64,000 nucleotides of DNA from Stylonectria norvegica (taxonomy: Eukaryota > Ascomycota > Sordariomycetes > Hypocreales > Nectriaceae): contig JAANBC010000059.1 of NCBI GenBank assembly GCA_014621405.1, forward strand, positions 1 to 64,000. The letters are read 5' to 3'. The notes below the pieces were generated by a model, which saw only the letters and a program-made list of their open reading frames with translations, searched no databases and was not told the origin of the DNA. Of this stretch, positions 52,962 through 63,509 are shown one piece after another (the first letter of the stretch is position 1; each line of letters begins with the position of its first letter). The translations under genes were made by a program, and so were the position numbers.

Positions 52962-54633
52962 CGCACTCTTCGTCACATGCTACCCGTCGTCGTCTTCGCC
53001 GTCGTCGTCCTTTCTGTTGCCTCTCGGTTGCTGTTGTCTGCACAGTCTTCAGCCCAGCTCTTCACCGGCCGAGCTCATCCATGATCCATCGGCGTCATGC
53101 CTCACTGTCACTCTCTCGGTCGCTCGATTCAGCCACATGAGCAGCCCATTGGGCGCAACCAATGACGGGCAACCGTCAGAATGAAGCATAGCCTTTGCCT
53201 GGCTTGGATGCGATGGGCGGTGGGCGGCGGACGGAAACGCGGACGATGTAATGCTATCACACAGTCGGCGAGCTTCATTACCTTCTTGGGTTGTGTTCGC
53301 CGGTCTGACGCTTGACAGGAGGCCTTTTTCGAGGCCCGTCTCGTCATCCCATGGCAACCGAGACAGCCAAACCCTCATACCTCGCCTCTCAAGTCTCAAC
53401 CGGTCCGTTTTCAGGCTCGGCCGACAATTAGACGCGATAGATACAGAACCAAAATCTTAGGGCCGACCTACCTCATCATGGATAGCTCTACTAGCTACTT
53501 TCTTCTCCACTCGCTGGCCTCGACACTGGCCACGAGGAGTCTCGGTGGTGGCGTCTTGTCGTGAGACGGTCGCATCGCACGATATACAAGCGCCTCGCGC
53601 CTCACTCGCGTCTCGAATGCAGCTCGCGCCTCGCATCAGGTCGTGTCTCATTCTACGCATGCTTTCCTCCTGCCTCCCCCTCAGTCTGTCCGACGCTGAA
53701 GCTGTCTTAGATGTCTCACCTTGCGGTGGCCGAGGTCATCTAGACGTCACGGTCCCCCCCACACCACCGCATCTTAAGACGGCCTTCCATGGTGCGTGTG
53801 GTGCGGTGCTTCGTAAATTGTCCGCTCATGGTGTGTTGTTCTTGATGCAGTCGCCATGCTTGGCCTTCAAGAATGGCCTCCAAGAGTGGCCTCCAAGGAT
53901 GGCCTGGAGCCCATGGCCACGCTTCGTGACCCTGGCACCCAGCCAATCACTCCCCCGAGAAGCTGTCCATGCGGCGACAACAGAAACACGTCTGCCGCAC
54001 GGGAAGACCCAGCCTCAGCCCGCTTCAGCCCGCCGCCCCAGCCCCTGTTCCCCCTGCTCCAGTTTCTTGTCACTTGTCTCCCCCACACTGCAAATCAATC
54101 CACGGCTTCGTGAGGCCTTGGCAAACTTGGCTCTCGAGGAAAAACGGTCGATGGCTCGAGGCAGGCCTCGGACAAGGCGACCGACCACGACGAGTCCCTC
54201 GAAAGGACCCTCGGGACACTCCCCATCGCTCCGACGACGCGCCCCCTACCCATCCGCAACATGGAACATGGCATCTCATCTTCCACGTCCGCGAATGACG
54301 CGCCCCCCGACACCAGATCTCGAATTCCATCTCTCGCCGACCAATCGATCACCTCAATCTCGTCGCTGCCTCCAAGATCAGATCGTGTTTCCCCATTGGC
54401 GCCAGTACGATCTGACGCTCCCGCCCCCGTTGCCCACGGGCAGGCTGCATCTTTTGGCAGACACATGATTTGCAGCAACCCAGGAATCCGGTTCAACAGT
54501 GTCGAACTCCTTCTCTCTCTCGCTCGGCGTCGAGGCCCATTGGGCGCTGCGTGGCTGCGGAATTTTCTAGCCCGTCTCCATCCCACCGTAGCGCGCCTCT
54601 TCTGCTTTGTCCATCGAGACCAGGGGTCGATCT

Positions 54634-54669
54634 GGGGGGGCGGGGCACCAAACCGGGGGGGGGAGGGGG
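54634..54669 (+). other. G-quadruplex candidate
   Basis: Four G runs on the + strand: 7 (54634-54640), 4 (54642-54645), 9 (54655-54663) and 5 (54665-54669), separated by 1, 9 and 1 bases. This satisfies a strong intramolecular quadruplex pattern. Confidence 0.7.
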
Positions 54670-54924
54670 CTTTGGTGCCCTGTCCCAAGCCCTGCGATTG
54701 AGCCGCCTGGCCCCTCCAGGGTGTTGAACTTGCCCCTGGACGCCTTGCACGCTCTGTAGGTACCGGTGTGTTGAAGATCCTCCCGTCTCCGTGCTCTGCT
54801 GTGGACGCCTAGGACGTCAGATGTGCCGAATCGCTCTCCCGCTCCCCGTGCCGTCTATCCATCGTCATGGGCCATGGATGTCTGTGAAGCTTGGAACGTT
54901 CACCGTTCCATCTAGTGCCCTAAA

Positions 54925-54952
54925 CGGCCCGGGCCGGTCGCCAGCCGGGCCG
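54925..54952. repeat. GC inverted repeat (8-bp arms)
   Basis: CGGCCCGG and CCGGGCCG are separated by 12 bases, able to form a hairpin. It sits in gene-poor DNA; no role is evident. Confidence 0.6.
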
Positions 54953-57900
54953 TAGCTAAGGTCCGCTTCGTCCTAGAAGGTGGATCGAGTCATCCCCGAC
55001 CTCGACCGTCGACCGGGGGGCGCGCGCCTTCGCCGCGCAACTTGACGGCATCTATAAGCTGGTCGAACGGCCGCCATAACAACCGCCGGCCTCCTAAACG
55101 GCCGGCCTTGTTGTTTACTTTGATCGTATCCGTGAACCGCATCCGTGCCCCGTAACTCTCGTGTCTCCATTTTCGTCTCAACGTCAACACACTTCTGCCA
55201 AAACCTAGCCGCCACGCCATCGAGAATGAGACAATTATCTAGCCTCTGCCCAACAATGCCCAACGTGACTGAAGTTGCCTCATCTCGGTCTTCTCCCGCC
55301 TCTTCTTGTCCGTTCCTCCCCTGGTCGCTTCTGTGATCCGGCGGTGATCCGATGCATGCTGTGAAGTCATCACGTCTGACTCGAACAGCCTGGAATGCAA
55401 GCCTTGCCCGAAGCAGAAGGACAACTCATCGAACCCTCTTCGGCAACTTCGTCGATTCTCCCCGCGGCGAGCTGTTCCAGGGATGTTCGCGGTGATCAGC
55501 CATCGCCTCTGTGCATGTCTGGTTTTGCCGTCTTTAGCCCCGGGTTAGGTGAGCTTGGGGTCAGTTATCGAGTAACAGCGCAGACACTGTGGTTGAGAAG
55601 TCACGACTTGGCGCCAATGTGAACGGGAAAACTCGTGTTCCATCCGGGGCTCCCGCAGGCAGGTTTTTGAATCCTTCTTTTGATGTCATAATCACGCGGC
55701 GCTTGCAGTAGAGGCTTCCCGAGTTCCATTTCCAATTTCATCGCATATCCTGTGAAAGCTCTGGAAATAAGATCTGGTCCGTGAGCCGGGTCAACCGACT
55801 GCGGGTTTACGCACTGAGAACGATATATTGCTCAATGGCAATGCCATGATAGACAATTCACTTTCTCAGTCGTGCCTAGTGTCAGTTGAAGCAACTGTCT
55901 AGTCACCGAGATAGTCCAGAAGTCGCCAGATAGAGGCTCGCAACATCGACATTAGTCGGGTGTGATAATGCACTCCCTTGGTGCATTGTCCCTCATCTGG
56001 AGTCGCTCACGAGACTGACAGCAAGATACTCGGGCAGAACCGTGCGAGAAAACGTTCAAGAATGAGGCGGTAGAATAAAGGATAGGGTATATACGAAAGG
56101 TGATGAAGATGCAGCATCGAGCAGTGGGATCCGCCGCCTGTCAGCTCCTGGTGCAGCTTCCCAGGTCTCGATGGGGAAACGGCGAGATGCAATGCCTGGG
56201 TTCTTTCGATGGCCAGAGGAAGGCTGCCACGTTGTCTATTCAATGTGCCTTGCTCAGTCTGGGATGCTCCTGGAATTGCTTTGTCGTTAAGGAAGACGGA
56301 TATTCGCAGCCTTCACAGCCCCTGAATAGGCCAATCGCCGAGGGGACGGCGGGTTTGCAGATTCATGTGAGCCGACAGCCATGCACGAAAACCATGCAAA
56401 CGCTCTGTGTCCTTATCTGGCGCCGCATCAAGGACATGCAGGAGACGCACAAAAGTCTCGGCCAGTCCAAGCCCTGCTTTAGAACTTCTGGAGTGCCATC
56501 ATCCGCCAAGCACACACTCAGCATCGTAGTATCAGCCGCTAATGCATGAACGCTATGGAGAAGAGCCTGACGGGGCCGTTTTGTCGTGTTATATGGGGTT
56601 GGGCGAAGCGGAGGAGTCCCCGCTTGGGACATGGCACCCGCTGTGTGATCACCGCGAGCTGCTGCCCTTCTGCAGGTTGAGCTGTTCTTAGCTAGGATGC
56701 GAGCCTGTAAATCTCAGCAGTGTGGTGGGCAGATCGCTGAGGTAATGTCAAAGGAGGTCGGCTGTGTGCGAAGAAGAAAACTACTACGTAGTAAGGAGGC
56801 GATTTTGATGGCCGTAGGAGAAGGGCGTAGAACGGGAATTCGGAGACAGTCCCAAAAAAAGGAGTCAACGTCAGTCTCCCCCTCCTCCCTCCTCCAAATC
56901 ACAAACTCAATCGGCTCAAACTCCCCATTCGGACCAAAACAATTGAAAAGCAAGAGCGCGGCGAAAATAAACATGCTGGTTTTCCGAAGTGAAGGTGTTG
57001 GTACATGATGGCTGGGTTTCGTAGATAACACGGCGCCCCGGCCTCTTTGCCGTCAAGCCTCGACAGGCAGACTCGATGAAACGAACCACAGCCCTGGCTC
57101 TCACCGAAATCGTCAACTGCAAGGGCTCTGAGCGGTCAGGATCCCCTTGTTTCCTGACACTTGTCTGTCCTCGGGACGAACCATGAGGCCCCACAGCGGC
57201 CGCAGATCGAGGCACCCCCTTATGTACGCTTGGGAAACAAAGACCCGGCCGAGGCCCGCAGCGGGAAAGATACAGGGTTTCTTGGCAATAACACGGCCAA
57301 CTTGAAGGCCCGGTTATGCATGAAAGCCGTAGTTGAGGGCGTGTTGTCATGGAAGGAAAGAAGCAAAACGACTTTGAATGCCCAATCATGGGTTGGGCGG
57401 AAGGCATATCGGGTTGGGGGCGAACACCAAGCCGCAACCCACAGCACCATGTGCCTCCTCCGAGGGCTCTGCGAAGTGTTTGTCTCGGACAGCCATGCTT
57501 CCCGTACTGCTTCTGTTTGTACATGGCCGCGTAGGACTCGGAGTGTGGGGGGAGGGGAGGGGAAAGCGTTCCCCGGTTGCTGGGGGTGTCATGTCTCTCG
57601 AGCCATGTTCAACGTGGCAAGCAGCCAGCGGCGTTGTCAGTGATTGACCAGCCCCCTCCCTTCGACAGAGCCTGGGCGATGGGAGAGAGAGCAAGAGGCA
57701 GAAATCCGTTTTAGGCCTAAAGTCGATGCTGCAGGGTCTTAGAGCGAGCTCGCTGCCACGACCCCCCTCCCGGCCAGGAACGCACATTACAGCCTGGGGC
57801 TCGGGGGTGTCGCATGGCGTTAAGGGGGGGCGTGTGGTGGATGGCGATGGCAAGGACATATGGGGCATCAAGTACGGATACCCAATCCACGTATCAAGCC

Positions 57901-58471
57901 CTCTTTTATCCCGCAGAAAGAAGCACGACGATGAGGACTCGTTGGCCCGTGTAAGGAAAGGTGCTTGTTGGTCGCGGGAGTCCCACTGTGGATGGGATGG
58001 GAGACGTTGGATGGATGGGTAAAGGGACGACGATCGAATGGGGAGGTTCTGGTCTGAGAAGTATAAGTTAGCTAGAGCATCCCGGGTGTTGATGAAGGCG
58101 GCAGACACTTCCTCGCAAGACTTGCAAGAGACAACGGACTTACATTGACAAAAAACGACCAAGGCGAACACAACAACACCGCACCGGCATCATAATATCT
58201 GCCAACCTCGTCCGCGATCTGGACATCACTACCCCCGGCGGCACACTTTTCCAGACCACTGTCGAACGTTAACGGAGCTGTTGTTGTGGTGAGTCGCTTC
58301 GAAGAGTGCTGGCTCTCTTCGGGCAGGCCCAAATCCCCGTGCTGGGAATGCCCTGGAAGGAAAGACAGCGGTAGGAGACTTGCTGGCTAACCTGCGTTGC
58401 TACTCTGCAGAAGACGAACCATACCATTGCCTGGTCTACGCCCCCTCGCCACCGGCCGTCGATACCCAACC

Positions 58472-58888
58472 ATGTGCTACTTTGAGCAAACCCGCTGGGC
58501 ATGCGGCTACTGGCGCTGGGGCCATTTCCGACAGCAGTGCAACAAGGAGTACCGGATGGGCGAGACCTGCGGGTTGAAGCTTGTCTATGAAACCAGGACG
58601 GAGCCGGACGTGTGTAAGCTCTGCCACGATACCGAGAAGAAGCAGCGTCGGTACGACAAGATGTACCGTGACGTGCAGCGGTGGCAGCGCGAGGGCAATC
58701 GGAATGCTACCATCGAGCGGACATGCGGCGAGATGAATGATGTGATGGGCCAGATTTATCGGATGAGGGAGGAGCACGACCATAGGCTACAATCGCTCGG
58801 CCAGGTACGAAAACCCGGAGACGGCGAGGAAAGGGGGATCTGTGGAATACTGGGAGAACACTGTGGCTAACGATGTGCTCTTTAGTGA
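58472..58888 (+). CDS. Small Cys-rich protein of unknown function
   Basis: I do not recognise a named family. The ATG at 58472 (CAACCATGTG, A at -3) opens MCYFEQTRWACGYWRWGHFR. Cysteines at 2, 11, 23, 33, 48 and 51 suggest zinc binding; the CKLC pair is followed by a charged helix (KKQRRYDKMYRDVQRWQREG) and a second helix (MNDVMGQIYRMREEHDHRLQ). A GTACGA donor at 58805 and an excellent GGCTAACGATGTGCTCTTTAG acceptor end at 58885 define an 81-nt intron in phase 0. Splicing puts TGA directly after SLGQ, giving 111 residues. Without splicing the frame runs to 58870 (132 residues). The leader contains a likely 5' UTR intron ending just before 58411. The aromatic, cysteine-rich start looks like a real conserved fungal protein. 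Confidence 0.72.
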
Positions 58889-60757
58889 AGGCAACGGGGA
58901 GAGCGGCTCACAGGACGCGAGACGACGTCTGCAAGTCGATGGGAGGAAATAGAGAGGGGCACCAATTCGCAAAGGGATCATTCGGCGTGAACGGGGGACT
59001 GGGTTAGGAGAAACTTCTTGCTTGACAGGTTTTAATCGGTAACGTGCCTAGCGATGGATACTCGGTCTTTTCATTTTGGCCTGAGAGAGGCGAGCGTGTG
59101 GGAGAAGGGGAAAACAAAGAGTCCGGGACAAGGGCGTCTTCTTTTGTATGATGGGCATCAGGAAAGGAACCGGGATAGGTTCTGCGTGTGTTTTTGGGTT
59201 TAATGATTGCACTCCTCCTCTGACGAGGACTCGAACATGAGAAGCTGTTCTCCGGCCCTCTCACCGTGCTGCCGAAGCTGAAGCCCCGAATCGATTTCCG
59301 CATGACAGGGCAGTGTGTGGGATTGCGGAGCTTCGTGTGGACCAAGCGATGCTCGTCGATGATCAAAGCCGCTTTCTCTCCCTAATACAGACGGCACCAA
59401 AGACGAGGACCCCGGCGGGGGACGAGCTGAGAGTCGGCCAGGCCAGATCACATGAATGGGCCTGTAGGGAAGAGCGCGAGGGGACGAGCACGAGCACGAC
59501 TGCTTGGCCCTACCGTCTTTTTCCCTCAGTCCCTATGCAAAGTAACCCTTTCGACGGAGCATTTCCCTTGCTTATCGGGGATGGGGAGCCGTGGCCAGCC
59601 TCTGACTGACGAATGAGGGCGTGATGCTTCGATGCGGGTGCGGAAGCACAAGCCCAGCGCGGAGCCCGATCTGTAGACTCTCAAGCCGGCATAGCTTCTG
59701 GCTATATGCTGCGAGATGTGAACAAGACTGCAAGACAGGGAGGATCCATAGGACGGAGGGCCACATAGGCCAGTTCTCCTCGTTAGTCCATTGGACGTGA
59801 TTTCGTCATGAATCGAAAGGCGTGGGAACCTGGTCAGCATTATGCAGGCTGTGAGCGAGGTGGAGAAGACGAGGGCTTGACGTCCCGGGCAGGCATTGGG
59901 GGACGAGCATGCCTAGTCTCCATGGAGAGCCACGAACATTTGCGCTCCCTGGCCCCCTCCTCTTTGCCTCACATGCTCTCACACACGCCTCTAGTTCCCG
60001 TTTGGCGGTGCGGTGGCCTTGAGGCCCATCCCAAGGCTTGGCCCTTTGCGACCTAGAGGCCCTGGACAGAAAAGGATCCCGAAGGCTTGGTAAGTGTGCG
60101 GGATCCTGCTCCCTGTCTAGGGGATCCCTTCCCCTCGGTTCCATGCAAGCCGTGTCAACGGCGCGAGCCGAAGCCGGGCAGAAACGAAGCTAAGACGAGG
60201 GTCGACAGGGAGTTAGACTGCGACTTCACCCTGCTAGGGTTCTCCACTGCGAGAGAGCGCACGTGTCTGATGCTAAATGGATATTTTGAGGTACGGGCTA
60301 TGGTGGTGTTGAACTGTTTGGGGCTGGCATAGTTAGGAGTCTCGGTGTGGTGGGTTGGAAATTAGATCATGCAGGGTTGGCTGGACCCGGCTCAAAGAGA
60401 AATGTGTGAAATTCGATTGGTGTGTCTGTTTTGTAAAATCCTCCCCTCCTCCCACAGCAACAGTCTGGTAACTTGAGAGAAAAACGAAAAACCCCGGCCT
60501 GGGAAATACTCGGCTGCGAAGAAACGTCGACGGTAGTCGTGGTGGTAGTTTGGTGGTAGTTTGGTGGTAGTTTGGTGGTAGTTTGGTGGTAAATTGGTAC
60601 ATCCTCGGATAGCCTGGAGTTTGGTATCATTATGAGTAAGGAAAGGTCTGATGTAGGCCGTGTTTCATGGTGACTTCGTCCTGCTGAAGCGGCCAGTCGT
60701 CCTTTCAATCCTGCGGTACATCCAAGGCTTCAATCAGAGGGGTTCTGCTATGTATGA
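58889..60757. other. Intergenic region with an 11-bp tandem repeat
   Basis: About 1.9 kb without a supportable gene. Open frames of up to 120 codons on both strands lack features. The tandem repeat at 60541-60595 lies just beyond the 3' end of the LAMTOR1-like gene. Confidence 0.5.
60541..60595. repeat. 11-bp tandem repeat (GGTGGTAGTTT)
   Basis: Four identical 11-bp units followed by one variant (GGTGGTAAATT). The period is not a multiple of three, which argues against coding. Confidence 0.9.
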
Positions 60758-61374
60758 TCATTTCATCGCTGCGGCGGCATCTGCAAACGTCCCAACCAGT
60801 GGTCCATCGTCGGTATCGATAGTCTTGACACTTCCAGGTCCGTTTCGCTGCAACTCGATCGTTTCCTCCTCTGGCATCCAGTCGACCTTCACGCCTGGGG
60901 GAGGGCTGTCATCCTGTGCGCTGAGCTTGGACACCAGGTGTTGATACCGAGCCAGACGGGCGCCTTGGCCAGCATAGGCGAACGGGGTTGAAGTCCCGCG
61001 GGAAGTGGTCTCCTGGGGAGCTATCTCGAAAATATCCACCATGTTGCTGATCGAGGTTAGCATCTGAAGGCCGTTCAACCCGCCTACTCGGGTCATACTT
61101 GGAGGTGCTGGCCACTACTCTCTGTAGAGCCTCGTTCTCGCGTTGGGCCTCAAGAGTGTCGTTCTCGCCGGTCAAGTTTTGGTCGCCAAAGCTGCCGTAT
61201 TGCATGCCGTTCGCATCGTCGTACAGGAGACGATTCTCCTCGTCCTGGATGGTCAAATCGTCAGACACGTCATCAGACACGGCCAACTGTGGCTTGCTAG
61301 CACTTCGCACTGGCACGCACCTCGTCGTAGGCGTCACTGTCGCGCCGCCCCAAGCATGATGCGCATACTCCCAT
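60758..61374 (-). CDS. LAMTOR1/Meh1 (Ego1)-like lysosomal/vacuolar membrane adaptor
   Basis: Three exons on the minus strand, 61374-61321, 61244-61099 and 61046-60758, give 162 residues. The N terminus MGVCASCLGRRDSDAYDE has Gly2 for myristoylation and Cys4/Cys7 for palmitoylation. An acidic stretch (DEENRLLYDD) follows, as in human LAMTOR1 and fungal Meh1. Splicing intron 2 (52 nt, GCTAAC branch) rebuilds EALQRVVASTSNNMVDIFEI, matching the LAMTOR1 helix that carries ILAKTASNIIDV. A later helix (GARLARYQHLVSKLSAQD) is also as expected. Intron 1 is 76 nt, phase 0. The protein would anchor the Ragulator/EGO complex to the vacuole or lysosome and serve Rag/Gtr GTPases in TORC1 signalling. The C-terminal third (PPPGVKVDWMPEEETIELQR) is fungal-specific. 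The three unspliced frames do not suggest this gene by themselves. Confidence 0.8.
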
Positions 61375-62420
61375 GATAGCCAAGCCGCGCTCGGTCGCGC
61401 ATAGCAGTCGGGTTTGCTTCTCGTTCGATGGCCGGGTGAGAAAGAGGTTCAAGATTCTGCTGTCATGCTGGAGGGAAAGACGTCGTTGGGCTGGCTCCGA
61501 GCTCGTGATGCTCCCGTCGTTGGTCGCGCCTGGCTCTTTCTACGAGATTACATGGTGGGTCCTGGCGTGGGGCACCGAGGCGTCACGGGTGAACTCCGGA
61601 CCGCGTTCCCGTACCACACTGCCGGGACACGATAGCTTCAACCAACAACAACATGGCATCTCCAGAAGAAAGCATTTCTGCTGGTTGCTCATGTCTAGAC
61701 GAGGAAGAGACCGGAGACTGCGAAATTTCTGACTGAGAGCTGGTCGCCGAAACATAGCAACCTTTGTCAGCGTCCCCCCACGCAACCTGGATGCTTCCCT
61801 TCGAAGGGAGCGTCTTCTCCCTGGACTCACCCCGTCTGTCAATATTGCATATTGTGGCCACTGGTCTCCTAATTCCCTTTCCGAAGACTCACTGCTACCG
61901 GATAGTGCTCCCTGGAGATGATGCCCTTCAATCTTGCTGCCCTCAGCTCTGCCGTTGTCGTTAACCCCCTTCGTCGCGCCGCTTGGCCGCTTGGCCGATT
62001 ACCAGTAACCAGGAACGAAGACTTGAAGTCGATTTCCAACTTGCAGTGTTTTCGCCGGTGTCTTAGAAGACCCTCAACTCCTTTATGATGCTATACCGTT
62101 AACTATCTTGACCAGCTTACCGCCCTCTATAGTACCCTTGGTAACGCTGCTTTATTGCTTACTAGTCAGTCTCACCAACCCTTCGCAATGTGCTGCTGCC
62201 GACTGAGCCCTTAAAGTGTGCCGAGTCTCAACATCACCATGCACTTTATATAAGGACATCGCCGCACCACGTCTCTTTACTGAGTTCTCTTTAGCAAACA
62301 ACGCGGTTGACTCTCAAACCCCCTGTCGTCCTTACTTGTTTCTTTCCGAGTTACATCTTCTCATCTATACTTGTCTCTCTTTCCGGGTTCAATCTCAACT
62401 TTCGTCTTTATCACTTCGCC
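61375..62420. other. Divergent promoter between LAMTOR1-like and secreted-protein genes
   Basis: About 1 kb. A minus-strand open frame at 61583-61861 starts at GTG and is not supported. The last 250 bases have T/C-rich tracts (CTTGTTTCTTTCC, TTGTCTCTCTTTCC), typical of strongly expressed fungal genes, leading to the start at 62421. Confidence 0.5.
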
Positions 62421-63509
62421 ATGGTCCGCTTCGCTAGTTTGGCTGTTCTAGCCATATCCTCTGTCGCCTATGCTCAGGTCGAGAAACTGCGAGGCCGAAA
62501 TCCCGGCGAGGAGTGTTGCCCCTGCCCGGGACCTGGCGGAGCGCAAGCCGGTACGAAGACTGTCACTATCACTCAACCCGCTGGATCTATACAGACGGTC
62601 ACCATCACTCAGCCCGCTGGATCCGTACAGACGGTCACGGTTACACAACCCGCTGGATCCCCGCAAACCACAACAGTCTACATCAACCATGGCACGACGG
62701 TGAACCCCCCGCCTGGGCAAACCGTCACTGTTGAGCATACTGTGACTGAGCCGGGCCGCACAATCTACATCACTGAAGGCGGGCAACAAATCTACACCAG
62801 AATAATCACCGTTCAACCACTGGGGCCAAGTGATAACATGCCTGGCAATGGAGGTGGAGGTCGGGTGACCAGAACCCTCACGCAAGGCGACGGCAACGGC
62901 AGGAAAACAATCACTCTTACGAATGCCGCGCCGCCTTTGGAAACCAAGATGGTCTTGCCCAGCGGCTCTGAACAGTATGTTGTCACCAAAACGCTGCCAG
63001 GTGGTGGGGAGCAGTTTCATACCGTTGTCAACCGGCCCGAGCCAATCACAAAGACTGTTACCCTCGATAATGGCAAGGTGGTTACCACTGTCGTTGAGGT
63101 CCCCCACTACATCACAGTCACGGCTGCCCCCGAAATCCAAAGGGTCGTTTACACCAAAACGGTCAATGATTTGGTAACCGTCACGAGAACGGTATCATAT
63201 GATGGAGGGAACGACGTGGAAATTATCATCATCGACCCTGAGACGGGGAAGTCGACTTGCAAGAGGAAGGAAAGTGGCCTGCCTTGCCACCCACATAGCG
63301 GAGGTGGCGACGGCTATACCTGGACAGGTACGGCGACAACAACTGGTACGGCTTGTGAGCCAGTTTCTACGAGTATGCAAACCGTCTACAACACTGTGTT
63401 TGTTACGGTACGTGAGATGGCGTCGGCTATGGGTCCTCACAATTCAACCACAAGCAGCACCGAGAGCACGCAGACGACGGCACGGGCATCTATTTCCAAG
63501 AGGTGGTAG
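62421..63509 (+). CDS. Secreted Thr/Val-rich repeat protein (cell-wall or adhesin-like)
   Basis: Intronless, 362 residues from the ATG at 62421 (GCCATGG, strong context). Residues 1-18 form a signal peptide (MVRFASLAVLAISSVAYA, cleavage before QVEKL). A short Cys/Pro-rich segment (EECCPCPGPGG) follows, then three 12-residue repeats (TVTITQPAGSIQ type, encoded at 62559-62666). The rest is Thr/Val-rich beta-prone sequence with further related motifs (QTVTVEHTVTEPG, TVTRTVSYDGG). The Ser/Thr content predicts heavy O-glycosylation. Such composition is typical of fungal cell-wall proteins and adhesins. The C terminus (STESTQTTARASISKRW) is not hydrophobic, so a GPI anchor is not supported. Four cysteines near the middle and end may form disulfides. 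No enzymatic domain is recognised. Confidence 0.8.
   Translation: MVRFASLAVLAISSVAYAQVEKLRGRNPGEECCPCPGPGGAQAGTKTVTITQPAGSIQTVTITQPAGSVQTVTVTQPAGSPQTTTVYINHGTTVNPPPGQTVTVEHTVTEPGRTIYITEGGQQIYTRIITVQPLGPSDNMPGNGGGGRVTRTLTQGDGNGRKTITLTNAAPPLETKMVLPSGSEQYVVTKTLPGGGEQFHTVVNRPEPITKTVTLDNGKVVTTVVEVPHYITVTAAPEIQRVVYTKTVNDLVTVTRTVSYDGGNDVEIIIIDPETGKSTCKRKESGLPCHPHSGGGDGYTWTGTATTTGTACEPVSTSMQTVYNTVFVTVREMASAMGPHNSTTSSTESTQTTARASISKRW
62559..62666 (+). repeat. Three 36-bp coding repeats in the secreted protein gene
   Basis: Three tandem units encode TVTITQPAGSIQ, TVTITQPAGSVQ and TVTVTQPAGSPQ. The near-identity at the DNA level (shared CCCGCTGGATC) suggests recent duplication and possible copy-number variation. 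Confidence 0.85.

Larger units (their letters stand above)
50263..58471. other. 8 kb gene-poor, repeat-bearing region
   Basis: No gene can be supported here despite several open frames of 140-307 codons. These are GC-rich and low in information, and most have no domain or good start. 50.4-51.2 kb has high-purine + strand composition; a minus-strand segment near 51.0-51.1 kb reads like an exon (APTTPSPPGIAPEILDLLAS) but could not be joined to anything. 52.5-53.0 kb has simple repeats. 54261 begins a plausible N terminus (MEHGISSSTSANDAPPDTRS) that could be a first exon. 57-58.4 kb is promoter and leader of the gene at 58472, probably with a 5' UTR intron of about 58289-58410. Confidence 0.45.

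Noticed and set aside
53545..54468. 307-codon open frame on the + strand
   Set aside because: It is Pro/Arg/Ser-rich without any domain. Long stop-free stretches are expected in GC-rich DNA, and other frames here are open too.
57386..58171. 261-codon open frame on the minus strand
   Set aside because: No domain. It overlaps the likely promoter and leader of the + strand gene at 58472 and has erratic Cys/Pro/Ser composition.
61583..61861. Minus-strand open frame upstream of the LAMTOR1-like gene
   Set aside because: It starts only with GTG and cannot be spliced sensibly to the MGVCASC exon, which has its own ATG and is a natural N terminus.
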